Below are positions 48,086 through 57,011 of a stretch of DNA of 64,000 nt, piece by piece. The DNA is from Pseudomonadota bacterium. GTDB lineage: Bacteria; Desulfobacterota; Binatia; Binatales; Binataceae. The position numbers and the translations under genes were made by a program. The notes beneath the pieces were generated by a model that was not told where the DNA came from, searched no databases, and saw only the letters and a program-made list of their open reading frames with translations. Location: NCBI GenBank assembly GCA_021325025.1, contig JAJPHZ010000035.1, positions 496,001-560,000 of the forward strand, written 5' to 3'. The number at the start of each line of letters is the position of its first letter. The stretch's first letter is position 1.

Positions 48086-49516
48086 ATGAAACACGTCGTC
48101 GTAATAGGCGGGGGAATCACGGGCCTGGCCGCGGCGCATCGTCTGATGGAGTTGGGGCGCGAGCACGGCGAGACGCCCGCGGTCACCCTGCTGGAGCATT
48201 CGGCGCGGCTGGGCGGGCCGATTCAGACCGTGCGCGAGCGCGGCTTTGTGATCGAGTGCGGCGCCGATTCCTTTATTTCCGAAAAGCCGTGGGCGCTGGC
48301 CCTGGCGCGGCGCCTGGGGCTTGAGGCCGAACTGATCCCGACCGGCGAGATGCGCCGCACGCTGGTGGTATGGCGCGGGCGCCTGACCGAGGTGCCAGTG
48401 GGTTTCAATCTGCTCGCGCCCGTCGATCTGTGGCCCATCCTCAAAAGTCCCATCCTTAGTCTGCGCGGCAAGCTGCGCCTGGCACTGGAACCGATCCTGC
48501 CGCGGCGCACCGCCGACGGCGACGAAAGTATCGCGGCCTTTGTCACCCGGCGCATGGGGCGTGAGGTGCTCGAGCGGCTGGCGCAGCCGCTGGCCGCCGG
48601 TATCTACACCGGCGATCCGGCCGTGCTCAGCATCTCGGCGACGCTGCCGCGCTTCGCGGAGCTGGAAAGCCATTACGGCAGCGTCATCCGCGGTCTGAAG
48701 GCGGTGCACAAAAAGATCGCCGCGCGCGGCGCCAGCGGCGCCCGATGGAGCCTGTTTTTGAGCTTCAAGAACGGGATGCAGACGCTGGTCGATGCACTGG
48801 CGGGCAAAGTCGGCGGCGCGATTCGCACCCGGACCGGCGTCCAGTCGCTGAGCGCGCCGGCGCCGCAGGGCAAGTGGCGCGCCGGCCTGCGCGACGGCAC
48901 GGCGCTGGAAGCCGACGCGGTGATTTGCGCGGCGCACGCGGGCCACGCCGCCGCGATGCTGGAGGGACTGGACGCGGAGCTGGCGGCGCGCCTGCGCAGG
49001 ATCGGATACTCGTCCGCCGCAGTCGTCAATCTTGCCTACCATCAGTCGGATTTTCCCCGGATGCCGCCGGGGTTCGGCTTCGTCGTGCCGGCCGCCGAAG
49101 GACGCAAAATAATCGCCGGTTCGTTCTCCAGCCTCAAATACGCCGGCCGCGCTCCGCAGGGATGCGTGCTGATGCGGGTGTTTGTGGGCGGCGTGCTGCA
49201 AAAGGAAATGATGGAACTGAGCGACGAGGAGATGGTGGCGGTGGCGCGCGAGGAAGTCGCATCGTTGCTCGGCGTCAATGCACCGCCGCTGCTGACCCGG
49301 GTGGCGCGCTGGGCGGATTCGATGCCGCAGTACGCGGTGGGCCATCTGAGCCTGGTCGCGGAAATCGAGCAGCGCGCGGGCAGGCTGCCTGGCCTGGTGC
49401 TGGCCGGCGCCGCCTATCGCGGCGTCGGCATCCCCGACTGCGTGCACAGCGGCGAGCAGGCCGCCGAAGCCATCTGGTCGCATCTGCACTCCTCGCTGCG
49501 CCAGAGCGCGGCCTGA
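48086..49516 (+). CDS. hemY: HemY-type (copro)protoporphyrinogen oxidase
   Basis: FAD enzyme of 476 residues that oxidises protoporphyrinogen IX or coproporphyrinogen III. The dinucleotide motif VVVIGGGITGLAAAHRL is at the N-terminus; RLGGPIQTVRERGFVIECGAD, QPLAAGIYTGDP and the C-terminal AGAAYRGVGIPDCVHSGEQAA are family signatures. The order hemE-hemH-hemY matches the Bacillus-type late haem operon. The dinB gene begins 11 bases after it. Confidence 0.94.
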   Translation: MKHVVVIGGGITGLAAAHRLMELGREHGETPAVTLLEHSARLGGPIQTVRERGFVIECGADSFISEKPWALALARRLGLEAELIPTGEMRRTLVVWRGRLTEVPVGFNLLAPVDLWPILKSPILSLRGKLRLALEPILPRRTADGDESIAAFVTRRMGREVLERLAQPLAAGIYTGDPAVLSISATLPRFAELESHYGSVIRGLKAVHKKIAARGASGARWSLFLSFKNGMQTLVDALAGKVGGAIRTRTGVQSLSAPAPQGKWRAGLRDGTALEADAVICAAHAGHAAAMLEGLDAELAARLRRIGYSSAAVVNLAYHQSDFPRMPPGFGFVVPAAEGRKIIAGSFSSLKYAGRAPQGCVLMRVFVGGVLQKEMMELSDEEMVAVAREEVASLLGVNAPPLLTRVARWADSMPQYAVGHLSLVAEIEQRAGRLPGLVLAGAAYRGVGIPDCVHSGEQAAEAIWSHLHSSLRQSAA

Positions 49517-49527
49517 ACCGGAGCACG

Positions 49528-50787
49528 ATGGGGATCAGCGATTCATCGAACGCCGGGATGGGCGGCAGTGCGGCGTGGCCCGCGGTTATCGCGCATGCCG
49601 ACATGGACGCCTTTTACGCCTCGGTCGAGCAGCTTGACCGCCCCGAACTGCGCGGCAAGGCCCTGATCGTCGGCGGCAGCGGCCGCAGGGGAGTGGTCAC
49701 TTCCGCCTCCTATGAGGCGCGCGCCTTCGGGGTGCGCGCGGCGATGCCGACTGCGCAGGCGCATAAGCTGTGCCCGCAAGGGATTTTCGTACCCGGACGC
49801 ATGGAGCGCTACGCGGAGGTATCGCGCCGGATTCGCGCGGTGTTCGAAAGCTTCACGCCCGTCGTCGAGCCGCTGTCGCTGGACGAAGCGTTTCTGGATC
49901 TGACCGGCACGCAGCGTCTGTTCGGTTCGCCGCTGCAAGCCGGGTGGGCGCTCAAGCGCGAAGTCTACCATCAGACGGGCTTGGTGGTATCGGTGGGGAT
50001 TGCTCCGATCAAGATGGCCGCCAAGATCCTCAGCGACATGTCCAAACCCGACGGGCTGCTGGTTTTGGGCCCTGGACTGATCCGGCAGTTTCTCGATCCG
50101 CTGCCGGTGGATCGGCTGTGGGGCGTGGGGCGGGTGACATTGGAGCGCCTTACCGCCGTGGGCATCGCAACCATCGGCGATCTGGCGCGCGCCGACCCGG
50201 GTTGGCTCGCCGGCCGCTTCGGCTCGCTGGGCACGCACCTGGCCGAACTCGCCAATGGGCGCGACCCGCGGCCGGTCATGCCCGACTGGCAGCGCAAGTC
50301 CTACGGCGAGGAAAACACCTTCGCACGCGATCTGGCGTTGGAGGCGCCGGCACTTAAAAGCACCCTCATCGCGCACGGCGAAGCGCTGGCACACCGCCTG
50401 CGCGCCGATCGCGTGCGCGCCCGCACGGTGACGCTTAAGTTGAAGCTGGCGCGGCCGCTGGGCGGCGGGCGTTTTCCGCTGCTCACGCGCAGCTTTTCGA
50501 TGCGCGGCGCCACCGACGACGGTGCGGAAATCACGCGCGTGGCGCTGTATCTGCTCTCCCAGGTGGGACACGAGGAGAAAATCCGTCTGGCCGGCATCCA
50601 GGTGCACAACCTGGAGCGCAGCGACAGCGCACAACTGGGCCTGTTCGGAGCCGAGCGCGCGGCGGCGAGCAAACATGCACGGCTCAACCAGGCGCTGGAC
50701 AAGGTGACCGAACGTTTCGGCCACAGCGCGATTTCACGCGGGATGGCCCGCGCCGAAAAGGCCGCGCCCACCACCCGAATCAAATAG
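49528..50787 (+). CDS. dinB: DNA polymerase IV (Y-family)
   Basis: 419 residues, error-prone translesion polymerase. Palm motifs HADMDAFYASVEQ and LSLDEAFLDLT supply the catalytic Asp/Glu; GVGRVTLERLTAVGI is a helix-hairpin-helix. The C-terminus has a beta-clamp-binding-like QLGLF (SAQLGLFG). It lies 11 bases after hemY with GGAG upstream. No LexA box was recognised, and expression from the haem operon would be unusual for a damage-response enzyme. Confidence 0.94.
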   Translation: MGISDSSNAGMGGSAAWPAVIAHADMDAFYASVEQLDRPELRGKALIVGGSGRRGVVTSASYEARAFGVRAAMPTAQAHKLCPQGIFVPGRMERYAEVSRRIRAVFESFTPVVEPLSLDEAFLDLTGTQRLFGSPLQAGWALKREVYHQTGLVVSVGIAPIKMAAKILSDMSKPDGLLVLGPGLIRQFLDPLPVDRLWGVGRVTLERLTAVGIATIGDLARADPGWLAGRFGSLGTHLAELANGRDPRPVMPDWQRKSYGEENTFARDLALEAPALKSTLIAHGEALAHRLRADRVRARTVTLKLKLARPLGGGRFPLLTRSFSMRGATDDGAEITRVALYLLSQVGHEEKIRLAGIQVHNLERSDSAQLGLFGAERAAASKHARLNQALDKVTERFGHSAISRGMARAEKAAPTTRIK

Positions 50788-50808
50788 GCGGCTCGCTGCT
50801 ACAAATTG

Positions 50809-52989
50809 CTAGATCGGCGCCGCGGCGCGGTCCGGCGCAGCCTCGCTGCGGGGGAAACGCGCGATCGCGACCGGCAGCGCGCCCATCCGCGGTATGCCGG
50901 TGTACGGATCGTAATCGTCGTCCACCCGCGTCAGCCGATTGACGTTCGCCCCGTCCTTGCGCGGGTCGCACGGCTCGCCCGGGTTTTTGCCGAATCCGTG
51001 CGTCAGCGACACGACGCCCGGGCGCAGCCCGGCGTCGCCCTGGACCACCGCGGCGATGGTTCCGTGGCGCGAGCGAATCTCAACGACATCGCCGCCGGCA
51101 ATGCCGCGTTCTTTCATGTCGGCGGGATTCATGAAGAGCGGATTGTAAGGGTTGCGCATGACGCCCGGCGGCCGATAGGCGGCGTTGGTCACGTTCTGCA
51201 TCCGCCGCGGGATGAGCAGAAAGGGGAAGTCCTGATTCGTTCCGCGCCGCTGCGCGAAGTCTTCGGCGCGTACTTTCGCCAACTCCTCCAGCATCGCGGG
51301 GTTGGCGAGCTCCAGGCGGGCGGTGCAGTCCGGGTCGCGCGGTCCAACGATTTCACGGGCCTCGTCGAAAATATGTCCGTGCGGAAACTTTTTGACTTCC
51401 GATAGAGCAACCGCCGAACCCGCAACCAGATATTCGTAAATATCGTCGGTGGTCGGTTCGTGTTCCATATCCAGCGGCGGCTGACCGGAGCGCAGCTTCA
51501 GCCGCAGCCCCAGCTTGCGCGCCATCCGGTAATAAATCTGCCAGGAGTCGAGCACATCCGCACCGGCGGGCGGCGCCAGCAACGCCGCCTGATAGGCGCC
51601 GTACGGCTCGACCCATCCATAGCCGGGATGGAGCAGGCTGGAGATTTCGCCCACCAGCGAGATCGCGGGGATTTCAAATCCCATCTTGGTGGCAATGACG
51701 TAGTGCGCCATCCGTGCCGTGGGCGACATTTCGACATCGTGCATCACGAGCAGCTCCAACGACTGGAGCGCGCGTGCGGTCAGCTCCTGCTGCGGCCAGG
51801 TCAGCATCGCGCCGCCATGCAGGAACAAGGCCCTGATCTGTCCTTCGCCCGGCGTGAGGATTTCCTCGGCCAACCCGCCCGCGGGCAAACCCGCAGCCGA
51901 CTGCTGGAGTCCGCGCACGCGCAGCTTTTCGCCAAACCCCCAAGCCGGATACGGTGCGCGCGGCTGCGCCTTGAATTTGACGCGCGGCAGCAGCACACGC
52001 GGCTGCACCGCTTCCTGACCCTCTGGCGCCCACAACCCGCGCAGCGTCTGCAGACACAGCATCAGGTATGCGGTCAGGCTGCCCCGCGTGGCCATCGAGG
52101 GACCCGTGCCGGAGCCGAAATCGCCGCGGCGCGCCTGGCCAATAATGCGGGCGGCGTGGAGCAAATCGTCTTGCTGGATACCGGCGCGATTGGCCACGTA
52201 GTCGGGCGTGAAACGGCTGACCGCGCGCGCGAGCTCGTCGAGGCCCTGCGCGTTGAGCGCGACGAAGTCGCGATTTATCCAGTCGTTGGCGATGATCAAA
52301 TGGATCAGGCCGGCGATGATGGTGGGGTCTTCGCCCGGGATGCATTGCAGATGGACGTGCGCCTTGCGTGCCGTCTCAGTGCGGCGCGGATCGATCACGA
52401 TGAGCTGGGTGCCGTTTTTGATCAGCGCCTTTAACTGGTCGCCGGGATTCTGCCCGAAGTATTGCTTGGAAATGATTGGATTGCCGCCAACCAGCAGGAA
52501 AACTTCCCATGCTTCGGGGCGCATCCGCCCGCCCATCCAGGTGCCGTGCAGCGCATTGGCGATCGCCATGCCGGGCTGATCGAAGGTCGCCGCGCTGAAC
52601 GCCATCGGCGAGCCGATCGCGCGCAAAAACGCCAGCATCAGCGGCGGCCCCGCCGGTTGTTCCACGCTCGGACCGCCGGTGAATCCGGCCACCGCGCGCG
52701 GTCCGTGCCGGGCGATTATCTCGGATACCCTGGCGCTGATCTCGTCGATCGCCTGCGCGCTGCCAATGGGCGTGAAGCTGCCGTCGGGCTGGCGCTTGAG
52801 GCAATGCCTCAGGCGGTTGGCGTCATTATGCATCGCGGTCAGCGCGCGGCCTTTGGGGCAGATGAAGCCGCCGTACAAGGGAGCGGCACGGTCACCGTCG
52901 ACTCTGACCACCCGGCCGTCGTCGATGGAGACCTCGATCGGGCAGTAGGCCGAGCAGGCTCTGCACGTTGATGTCTTGACCTCGATCAC
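50809..52989 (-). CDS. molybdopterin-dependent oxidoreductase (bis-MGD, one 4Fe-4S)
   Basis: 726 residues of the DMSO-reductase/formate-dehydrogenase superfamily. The N-terminal 4Fe-4S site is Cys-9, -12, -16 and -44. MGD-binding stretches include LLVGGNPIISKQ, IVIDPRRTETA and SGTGPSM; the C-terminal beta domain has YNPLFMNPADMKERGI. Where the Mo ligand is expected the sequence is AATFDQPG, without Cys or SeCys, so Asp may ligate Mo. No twin-arginine signal, no electron-transfer or membrane subunits nearby, so a cytosolic enzyme with unknown partners. Substrate unknown. Confidence 0.9.
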   Translation of the reverse strand: MIEVKTSTCRACSAYCPIEVSIDDGRVVRVDGDRAAPLYGGFICPKGRALTAMHNDANRLRHCLKRQPDGSFTPIGSAQAIDEISARVSEIIARHGPRAVAGFTGGPSVEQPAGPPLMLAFLRAIGSPMAFSAATFDQPGMAIANALHGTWMGGRMRPEAWEVFLLVGGNPIISKQYFGQNPGDQLKALIKNGTQLIVIDPRRTETARKAHVHLQCIPGEDPTIIAGLIHLIIANDWINRDFVALNAQGLDELARAVSRFTPDYVANRAGIQQDDLLHAARIIGQARRGDFGSGTGPSMATRGSLTAYLMLCLQTLRGLWAPEGQEAVQPRVLLPRVKFKAQPRAPYPAWGFGEKLRVRGLQQSAAGLPAGGLAEEILTPGEGQIRALFLHGGAMLTWPQQELTARALQSLELLVMHDVEMSPTARMAHYVIATKMGFEIPAISLVGEISSLLHPGYGWVEPYGAYQAALLAPPAGADVLDSWQIYYRMARKLGLRLKLRSGQPPLDMEHEPTTDDIYEYLVAGSAVALSEVKKFPHGHIFDEAREIVGPRDPDCTARLELANPAMLEELAKVRAEDFAQRRGTNQDFPFLLIPRRMQNVTNAAYRPPGVMRNPYNPLFMNPADMKERGIAGGDVVEIRSRHGTIAAVVQGDAGLRPGVVSLTHGFGKNPGEPCDPRKDGANVNRLTRVDDDYDPYTGIPRMGALPVAIARFPRSEAAPDRAAAPI

Positions 52990-53333
52990 GGTTTCTCCCG
53001 CGGCGATGAATTCTGCGCCACCAGCCCGCTATCACTGCGGAGTATCATAAGCCCCTGGCGGCACTGTCAACCGCGGCCGGTGTACAGTGGAATCGGCGGG
53101 TTTACGGCGGCCTCTGTCAGTGGCGCCGTCCTCTGTTTCTGCTGCAGCAACTCGATGACGCTGCCGCAGAACTGAGCGCTTGCCCTGAAACAGGATGCGC
53201 CTGGGGTGGCATGGCTCGATCAGTGGGACGGCGTTCCTGCCTGTGGATGAAGCGCGCACATTTTCCTGCTTGCGCCATCGCTGATTCCCCCAATGTCAGG
53301 CGAGAAAAAATCGATGGCTTGCAGCGCCGCCTG
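52990..53333. other. intergenic stretch, nothing recognised
   Basis: Between the 5' end of the molybdoenzyme gene and the 3' end of the cupin gene, both on the minus strand. It must hold the molybdoenzyme promoter. Short open frames here have no start sites or family signature. Confidence 0.35.
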
Positions 53334-54089
53334 CTACTCGGCCACGGTCTTGACGTCGTCGGTCGCCTTGCCGCCGTAGGATTTGGCGGCATCGCGGTCG
53401 AAGGTTAGCACGATGAACTTCGCCCCGTCGGGACCGCACACCAGCGGCGCCTCGGGCTCGTCGCCCTGCACAAAGCGCAGCGATTCCGCGCCCAAGCACC
53501 GGCCGCCGGCGGTGGCCGACCCGCGCAGTATCAACTCGTAGCGCCCGAACTGCGGCGGCGGGCCGCTGTAGGACGCGCCCGCGGGGCAGTCGAACAGTTG
53601 CACGCACACGCCGTCGTCATTGGCCAGGATGGTCTTGCAGGTGCCGCCGCCGGCCAGCGCTTGCGGCTTCGCATCGCGCTCGCAGCCCTCCAGTTCCCGG
53701 CCGCGCGAGTTGATCATCTTGCGCGCCTCCTTGTCGCTCATCGCAGCGTAGCCCGCGGGCTTGGCGTGCAGGATCAGCATGCTGTGCGCGCTGTCGGGCT
53801 TGAAGGGACCATAAGGGACATCGTGATCGGTGTAATGCACGCTGAGCGCTTCCATGCGCCGGTCGCTGAATTGCATCGAGCCGCCCAGCAGCAACTGGAA
53901 CTGCGCGGCGTGATGGAAGTGCGGCGGAACATCCAGGCCTGGCAGCCGCACCTGCATCGCCTCGGGGCCGTCAGGACCGCCGTCCATGCAGATCCGATAC
54001 TGGTAGCCGCGTCCGCCTTCCTGGGCGTGCTTCCACGCCACCTGACTCAAGTCCACCACGATGTCGTGCTTCGCCGATGACGTCGCCAT
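53334..54089 (-). CDS. cupin-type protein
   Basis: 251 residues, soluble. Cupin ligands in VPPHFHHAAQFQLLLGGS near 53-70, then a second half (GPPPQFGRYELILRGSATAGG) without the His pair. The C-terminal segment (FIVLTFDRDAAKSYGG) closes the barrel. RBS GGAGG precedes the ATG. It lies 42 bases downstream of the truncated DUF433 gene on the same strand. Reaction unknown. Confidence 0.78.
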   Translation of the reverse strand: MATSSAKHDIVVDLSQVAWKHAQEGGRGYQYRICMDGGPDGPEAMQVRLPGLDVPPHFHHAAQFQLLLGGSMQFSDRRMEALSVHYTDHDVPYGPFKPDSAHSMLILHAKPAGYAAMSDKEARKMINSRGRELEGCERDAKPQALAGGGTCKTILANDDGVCVQLFDCPAGASYSGPPPQFGRYELILRGSATAGGRCLGAESLRFVQGDEPEAPLVCGPDGAKFIVLTFDRDAAKSYGGKATDDVKTVAE

Positions 54090-54131
54090 AGGAGCCTCCG
54101 TTAAGGTTTTGCGCCTCGCACCCGCCGTCGG

Positions 54132-54278
54132 TCAAGGTCCGGATGCCTGTTGCCGGAGGCTGTATCCGTCCCGGAGATAATCGATCAGATTGCGCAGCGG
54201 CACGCGGGTCCCAACGAATACGGGCGTGCCGCCCAGGATCTCAGGGTCGTTGTGTTTTGCCGGAGCGCGAGTGCTCAT
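54132..54278 (-). pseudogene. truncated DUF433 antitoxin
   Basis: 48 residues from an ATG with GGGGA upstream. The DUF433 opening is clear (PEILGGTPVFVGTRVPLRNL then DYLRDGYSL), but the usual 70-80-residue family continues with a helix ending the winged-HTH domain, and here it stops after QQASGP. No DUF5615-type toxin follows. A broken antitoxin relic; whether the remnant folds is unknown. Confidence 0.6.
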
Positions 54279-54375
54279 CGTGGCTTCCCCTGATTTAAAA
54301 AATTGTAGCGCTAACGGCTGCATCTGGGGTAACTGTGAGCGGAGAACTTCGGGCAGACTTGGGAGGAACGCTCCG

Positions 54376-55623
54376 ATGGCGAGTGGCGGCGCAATCTTTT
54401 CCGGCATTCGGCTGATCGAGTTCAGCCAGTGGGTGGCGGGGCCGATGATGGCCAAGATGATGGCGGACCTGGGTGCGGAGGTGATCAAGCTGGAGTTGCC
54501 GCCGGCCGGCGACAACATGCGCGTCCCGATTGTCAAAGCCGGATGGGGCGCCAGCTTCATCAGCGAAAACCGCGGCAAAAAGAGCGTCTGCCTCAATATC
54601 AAGACGGCGGAGGGCGCCGCGATTGCGCGTGAGCTCATCGCGCGGGCCGACGTGTTCATGGAAAACTTCACACCCGGCGTGGTCGTCAAATACGGGCTCG
54701 GCTACGAAGCGCTGCGCGCGCTCAATCCCCGGCTTATCATGTGCTCGATTTCAGGCTTCGGGCAGAACGGGCCGGACGCGCATCGGCCCGGCAACGACCT
54801 GATCGCGCAGGCGGCGGGCGGCTTGCTCAACCTGGTCGGCAATCCCGACGGTCCGCCGCTTTACCCGGGCGTCAATATCGGCGACTGTACCGGCGGGCTG
54901 AGCGCGTTCGCCGCCGTCAGCTCCGCCTTGTTTCATCGCGAGCGCACCGGTGTCGGCCAGTACATCGACATCGCGCTGGTCGAATGCCTGGCCTACCTGA
55001 ACAGTCTGGGCATAGTCGCCTACAACATGACGCAGGGCAGCTACAGGCAGCATCGCGCGGGAGGCCATTCCACGGGCCTGGCACCGTTCGGCATCTTCAG
55101 GGCCACGGACGGATACGTGGCGATCTCGGTGCTGGCTTATCAGTGGGGAATTTTTGCCAACGCAATCGGCCGTCCCGAACTGGCCGATGATCCACGCTTC
55201 AACACGCCGGCGCGGCGCATGGAAAACCAGGCCGCGGTGATCGAGATCGTCGAAAGTTGGCTGCAATCCTTTCCCAACCGCGAGGAGCCGCTGGCGATAC
55301 TGGAGCGCGCGCACATTCTCAGCACTCCGGTCGCGACCACGGCCGACATCGTGACCAGCGCGCAGATGCGGATGCGCGGCTTTTTCCAGGACCTGCCGCA
55401 TCCGGGCGCCGGTCCGGTCGCCGTTCCGAGGACGCCCTTTCATTTTTCGCAGACTCCCAGCGCGATTGCGCGCCGCGCGCCGATGCTGGGTGAGCACAAC
55501 GAGGCGGTGCTCTCCGAGGTGCTGGGTTTTTCCATGGATCGCATTGACGCACTGACCAAATCGGGAATCCTGGTGCAGGAAGCGCGCGTGGCGCAACTGC
55601 GCGCCAGCGGAGAAATCGACTAG
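54376..55623 (+). CDS. CaiB/BaiF-family CoA transferase
   Basis: 415 residues, single module. FSQWVAGPMMAKMMADLGAE opens the family fold; ENRGKKSVCLNIK and ADVFMENFTPG follow; NIGDCTGGLSAF supplies the Asp expected to form the CoA-thioester intermediate. The ATG at 54376 has GGAGG 9 bases upstream. A sulfotransferase gene follows after 49 bases, so the two may be an operon. Substrate unknown. Confidence 0.91.
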   Translation: MASGGAIFSGIRLIEFSQWVAGPMMAKMMADLGAEVIKLELPPAGDNMRVPIVKAGWGASFISENRGKKSVCLNIKTAEGAAIARELIARADVFMENFTPGVVVKYGLGYEALRALNPRLIMCSISGFGQNGPDAHRPGNDLIAQAAGGLLNLVGNPDGPPLYPGVNIGDCTGGLSAFAAVSSALFHRERTGVGQYIDIALVECLAYLNSLGIVAYNMTQGSYRQHRAGGHSTGLAPFGIFRATDGYVAISVLAYQWGIFANAIGRPELADDPRFNTPARRMENQAAVIEIVESWLQSFPNREEPLAILERAHILSTPVATTADIVTSAQMRMRGFFQDLPHPGAGPVAVPRTPFHFSQTPSAIARRAPMLGEHNEAVLSEVLGFSMDRIDALTKSGILVQEARVAQLRASGEID

Positions 55624-55672
55624 ACCACCGGTTTGTTTAAAACCGCAGATTGATCGTCGAGGTAGGGATGCG

Positions 55673-56836
55673 ATGGCACCGGTAATACCCAGGCGTTTCG
55701 TGGACGCCGAGGGCCTGCTGCATGACATGGCGATGGCGGAGGTCGGGTTCAGCGACTGCGGTCCGGACGATTACCTGGCCGGGCTGCGCGCGCTGCTCAG
55801 CGCGATCGATACCGATCTTGACCTTAGGGGACCGGCACGCGAGCGCGTGTTCGGGATGATCCTGGCCGCGCTGATAAGCCGGCTGTTCTCGCAAAAGGGA
55901 TGGCATGAGAATCCGGAGTGTCTGACAACCGAAATCCGCCGGCCGCTGATTATCACCGGGCTCATCCGCAGCGGCACCACACCGCTGCAAAAAGTGCTGG
56001 CGCTCGATCCGCAGTTCCAGGGGCTGGAGTATTGGCTGGCGGAAACGCCGATGGTGCGGCCGCCGCGGCGCAAATGGCGCGCCCATCCGTTGTTCCAGAG
56101 CGCGGCGGCCAATCTTAACGCGCTGCTGGCCGCCAATCCGATGATCGGCGCGATTCATCAGATGGCTGCGGAGGAGCCCGACGAATGCCTCAACATCATG
56201 CGCCAGAGCTTCATCAGCAACATGTTCGCCTCCCAGCTCCACCTCCCCAGCTACGACCAGTGGTGGATGGCGCAGGACGAAACCGCCGCCTACCTGCGCC
56301 ATCGCGACAATCTGCGCCTGATCGGCTATCACGACCGCGACAAACGCTGGCTGCTAAAAAATCCCGGACACATCCTGGGAATCGAGCCGCTGCTGAAGGT
56401 CTATCCCGACGCGTGCATCGTTCAGACCCATCGCGACCCGCTAAAGGCAATCCCGTCAATCTGCGATCTGATCATGATGATTCGCAAGACGATTGTGCCC
56501 GAGGCCGATCCGCTGGATGACGGCCCGCGCGAAAATATGCTGTGGAGCATCGGCGTCAAGCGCGCGATGGCGGCGCACGATGCGCATCCCGAGAACTTTC
56601 ACGACGTCCATATGGTCGATTTCGTCGAGGATCCGATCGGCGTCATCCGCGGTATTTATCGGCGCTTCGATCTCGAGCTCGGCGGCGAGGTCGAGGCGGC
56701 GATGCGAAACTGGCTGGATGAACACGCGCAGGCCCGGCCCGGATTCCATCGCTGCCGCGCCGAGGACTTTGGCCTGACGGAAGACGCTATCCGCACTCAG
56801 TTCGCGGAGTATATCGAGCGCTATCACCCGCGTTGA
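55673..56836 (+). CDS. sulfotransferase-family protein
   Basis: 387 residues. The 5'-phosphosulfate-binding loop TGLIRSGTTPLQKVLA is near 103-118, preceded by an N-terminal helical domain (about 1-95). WLLKNPGHILGIEPLLKVYP and VQTHRDPLKAIPS match the second part of the PAPS site. It likely sulfonates a lipid or small hydroxyl compound; many related bacterial proteins are uncharacterised. Confidence 0.86.
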   Translation: MAPVIPRRFVDAEGLLHDMAMAEVGFSDCGPDDYLAGLRALLSAIDTDLDLRGPARERVFGMILAALISRLFSQKGWHENPECLTTEIRRPLIITGLIRSGTTPLQKVLALDPQFQGLEYWLAETPMVRPPRRKWRAHPLFQSAAANLNALLAANPMIGAIHQMAAEEPDECLNIMRQSFISNMFASQLHLPSYDQWWMAQDETAAYLRHRDNLRLIGYHDRDKRWLLKNPGHILGIEPLLKVYPDACIVQTHRDPLKAIPSICDLIMMIRKTIVPEADPLDDGPRENMLWSIGVKRAMAAHDAHPENFHDVHMVDFVEDPIGVIRGIYRRFDLELGGEVEAAMRNWLDEHAQARPGFHRCRAEDFGLTEDAIRTQFAEYIERYHPR

Positions 56837-56898
56837 GCGCCGAAGCGATTGGCGCAGCGGCTGCAAGGGTGTGTTCCGCGGTCAACGAGCAGACGGCT

Positions 56899-56915
56899 TG
56901 ATGCAGAGTGCATCA
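56899..56915. repeat. perfect 17-base palindrome between convergent genes
   Basis: TGATGCAGAGTGCATCA: 7-base perfect arms around GAG. It lies between the sulfotransferase (plus) and the alcohol dehydrogenase (minus), 60 and 97 bases from their stops. No T-tract, so a factor-independent terminator is doubtful. Confidence 0.35.
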
Positions 56916-57011
56916 GGCGGCTCGCCGACGGACAGAAACCCGACCGTTCCGGGTGTTGGCTGCACCAGCCACGCTTTTGAGAGTGGTCAGCGCATTGCGG
57001 CTGCCTCCTCC

